Assembly (NCBI GenBank): GCA_018262875.1
Contig: JADFDL010000079.1
Span: 1 to 7,448 of the forward strand
DNA length: 7,448 nucleotides
Reading direction: 5' to 3'
Origin: Rhodocyclaceae bacterium
GTDB lineage: Bacteria; Pseudomonadota; Gammaproteobacteria; Burkholderiales; Rhodocyclaceae
Shown here: positions 5,883-7,448 of the stretch, piece by piece
Numbering within the stretch: position 1 is the first letter of the stretch
How the letters are laid out: every line of letters starts with the position of its first letter
The notes under the pieces: model-generated
Seen by the model: only the letters and a program-made list of their open reading frames with translations
Databases searched by the model: none
Told to the model about the DNA's origin: nothing
Position numbers and translations under genes: made by a program

Positions 5883-6536
5883 TTACTTCGCCGGGCCCTG
5901 CACTTCGACGACGACTCGGCGATTCGGCGCCAGGCACTCGATGAGCTGCTTGCGCGGCTGCTTGTCGTCGCACTTGACACCGGGCACGGCCTGCGTCTTG
6001 CCGGCGCCCATGGTTTCGAGCGAATCGGCCTTGGCGCCCTTGCCGGTGAGATAGGCTTTGACGGTTTCGGCGCGCTTCTCGGAGAGCTTCTGGTTGGCCT
6101 CGTGACTGCCGATGCGATCGGTGTGGCCGGTGATCAGCATCAGCTTGACGCTCGCGCAGTTGCCCAGCTTGGCCAGCACGTTCTTGTCCAACTGGTCCTT
6201 GCCGGCGGCGCTCAGGTTGGCCTTGTTGAAAGCGAACGTGGCGTCGGTCTGCAGAGAATAGGTGAAATTGCAGGTTTTCGGCGCGGGGGCCGGTTTCGGC
6301 GCCTCGACGGCCTTGGGCGGCTCGGGTTTCTTCACCAGATCGGGATCGCACTCGGCAATGGCCATGGCCGGCGTCCAGCGGGTGGTCTTCCAGCACAGGC
6401 CGAAACCGCTCTTGGCGACGAGGCCGCGCGTGTCGAACAGGTAGCCGTCGTTGTTCGGAACCTGGGCGCTGGCGGTCATGACGGTCAGGCCGATAGCGGC
6501 GGCAAGAAGGGCTTGGGATACATGAGTGATTTTCAA
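5883..6536 (-). CDS. OmpA-family peptidoglycan-binding protein (copy 2), TTG start
   Basis: The start is TTG at 6536: GGAGG lies 8 bases upstream, and it gives a standard signal peptide, MKITHVSQALLAAAIGLTVMTASA, cut after residue 24. A longer frame from 6605 adds 23 residues that spoil the signal peptide. The mature protein has the module QVPNNDGYLFDTRG...GLCWKTTRWTPAMAIAECDP (25-65, Cys48 and Cys63), a Pro/Lys/Ala linker (71-87), and an OmpA C-terminal domain (88-213). Asp140 in GHTDRIGS and Arg155 in LSEKRAETV should bind peptidoglycan, and Cys189/Cys201 match the OmpA disulfide. Unlike copy 1 it has two more cysteines, Cys89 and Cys127, at the edges of the domain's first strands. There is no beta-barrel and no lipobox, so it is probably periplasmic. 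Of 217 residues, the first 41 of the mature protein are almost identical to copy 1. It is the first gene of the minus-strand block, divergent from gyrA. Confidence 0.92.
   Translation of the reverse strand: MKITHVSQALLAAAIGLTVMTASAQVPNNDGYLFDTRGLVAKSGFGLCWKTTRWTPAMAIAECDPDLVKKPEPPKAVEAPKPAPAPKTCNFTYSLQTDATFAFNKANLSAAGKDQLDKNVLAKLGNCASVKLMLITGHTDRIGSHEANQKLSEKRAETVKAYLTGKGAKADSLETMGAGKTQAVPGVKCDDKQPRKQLIECLAPNRRVVVEVQGPAK
6343..6459. repeat. N-terminal module repeat, copy in ompA2
   Basis: This is the partner of 4216-4332 at a constant offset of 2127 bases. Of 41 module codons, about 9 differ synonymously and 1 changes the residue. In a 20-codon stretch of the C-terminal domain (around LSEKRAE), 9 differ synonymously and 2 change the residue. 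Confidence 0.85.
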
Positions 6537-6544
6537 GATTTCAT

Positions 6545-6549
6545 CCTCC
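6545..6549 (-). promoter_or_regulatory. Ribosome binding site fixing the TTG start of ompA2
   Basis: A perfect GGAGG on the minus strand sits 8 bases before TTG. An ATG directly after it (GGAGG-ATG) has no spacing and would read only three codons to a TGA, so TTG is the real start. Confidence 0.8.
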
Positions 6550-6616
6550 ACTGGCTTGAGAGATTGTTCTGATTTTCCGGCGGGGCGGCATGCCGGTTCC
6601 GACATTCAACCGCTGA

Positions 6617-6645
6617 ATTTAAGCACAAAAACCAAAGGCCTACAA
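6617..6645 (-). promoter_or_regulatory. Promoter of ompA2
   Basis: On the minus strand TTGTAG (-35, 6640-6645) is followed after 17 bases by TTAAAT (-10, 6617-6622). A TGC directly before it gives an extended -10. Transcription would start near 6609, leaving a leader of about 70 bases. Confidence 0.6.
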
Positions 6646-6652
6646 CTTGTAG
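6640..6652. promoter_or_regulatory. Palindromic operator-like site over the ompA2 -35
   Basis: CTACAA-C-TTGTAG is a perfect 6+1+6 inverted repeat whose one half is the -35 of the ompA2 promoter. Its position suits repression of ompA2. The regulator is unknown, and a chance palindrome is possible. Confidence 0.4.
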
Positions 6653-6713
6653 TCAGGACGACAATTGACTGTCCGAAGCCTATCACTGACAGCCGCGATG
6701 AGCAGTGGCGGCA

Positions 6714-6722
6714 TGCTAAACT
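6714..6722 (+). promoter_or_regulatory. Candidate extended -10 promoter of gyrA
   Basis: TGCTAAACT is an extended -10 element about 50 bases before the gyrA ATG, and the start point would be near 6729. No convincing -35 is seen at 16-18 bases upstream. A TTGACT at 6665-6670 is too far away to pair with it. Confidence 0.4.
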
Positions 6723-6770
6723 TATGGCTTTTTGGTGAAGGGCCTTGCCCTGCCTTCGGTTCCCCTTTCG

Positions 6771-7448
<678 letters not shown>

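Noticed and set aside
5830..6396. In-frame extension of the deaminase frame back into ompA2
   Set aside because: The extension is the antisense-free second frame of ompA2, with low-complexity Arg/Gly/Gln-rich sequence, and passes through the terminator. The family N-terminus matches the ATG at 5829.
6531..6544. ATG-AAA-TCT-TGA mini-frame before ompA2 as a leader peptide or as evidence of a frameshift
   Set aside because: The ATG touches the GGAGG with no spacing, and the TTG in the correct frame has ideal spacing and yields a clean signal peptide.

Overview
The window looks like the chromosome of a betaproteobacterium, most likely of Rhodocyclales type. The evidence is a tmRNA whose tag reads ANDERFALAA, two short OmpA-family proteins with the betaproteobacterial 'GLCW...WTPAMAIAECDP' element, a ubiG-HAD phosphatase pair, and a typical proteobacterial GyrA start. 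This placement is inference from family resemblance; no database search was possible.

Layout from left to right. (1) 1-1658, plus strand: mobile-element debris. The C-terminal part of a DNA methyltransferase open reading frame is cut at about base 154 and joined to the interior of a large serine recombinase that has lost its catalytic N-terminus. A small helix-turn-helix protein follows with an ATGA overlap. (2) 1659-1908: a spacer with a strong hairpin and the ssrA terminator. (3) 1909-2269, minus strand: ssrA (tmRNA). (4) 2354-3704, minus strand: ubiG followed by a HAD phosphatase, overlapping by 8 bases. The phosphatase resembles MupP of peptidoglycan recycling as much as Gph. (5) 3774-6536, minus strand: an amidohydrolase of the methylthioadenosine/S-adenosylhomocysteine deaminase type, with one ompA-like gene on each side. 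(6) 6771 to the right edge, plus strand: the first 226 codons of gyrA, divergent from the second ompA-like gene.

The minus-strand block reads, in its own direction, ompA2, terminator, deaminase, ompA1, terminator, ubiG, phosphatase, ssrA, terminator. The order deaminase-ubiG-phosphatase near gyrA recalls the Pseudomonas aeruginosa PA3170-ubiG-mupP locus. Here an OmpA-like gene plus intrinsic terminator sits in front of both the deaminase and ubiG. Each terminator lies so close to the next start codon (4 and 22 bases) that no promoter fits between them. The downstream genes must therefore depend on read-through or on promoters inside the ompA genes.

I saw no convincing complete new system. 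The points most worth a second look are the methyltransferase/recombinase chimeric junction beside ssrA, the recombinase-linked HTH protein, the twin OmpA genes with a shared N-terminal module that looks homogenised, and the terminator-start arrangement.
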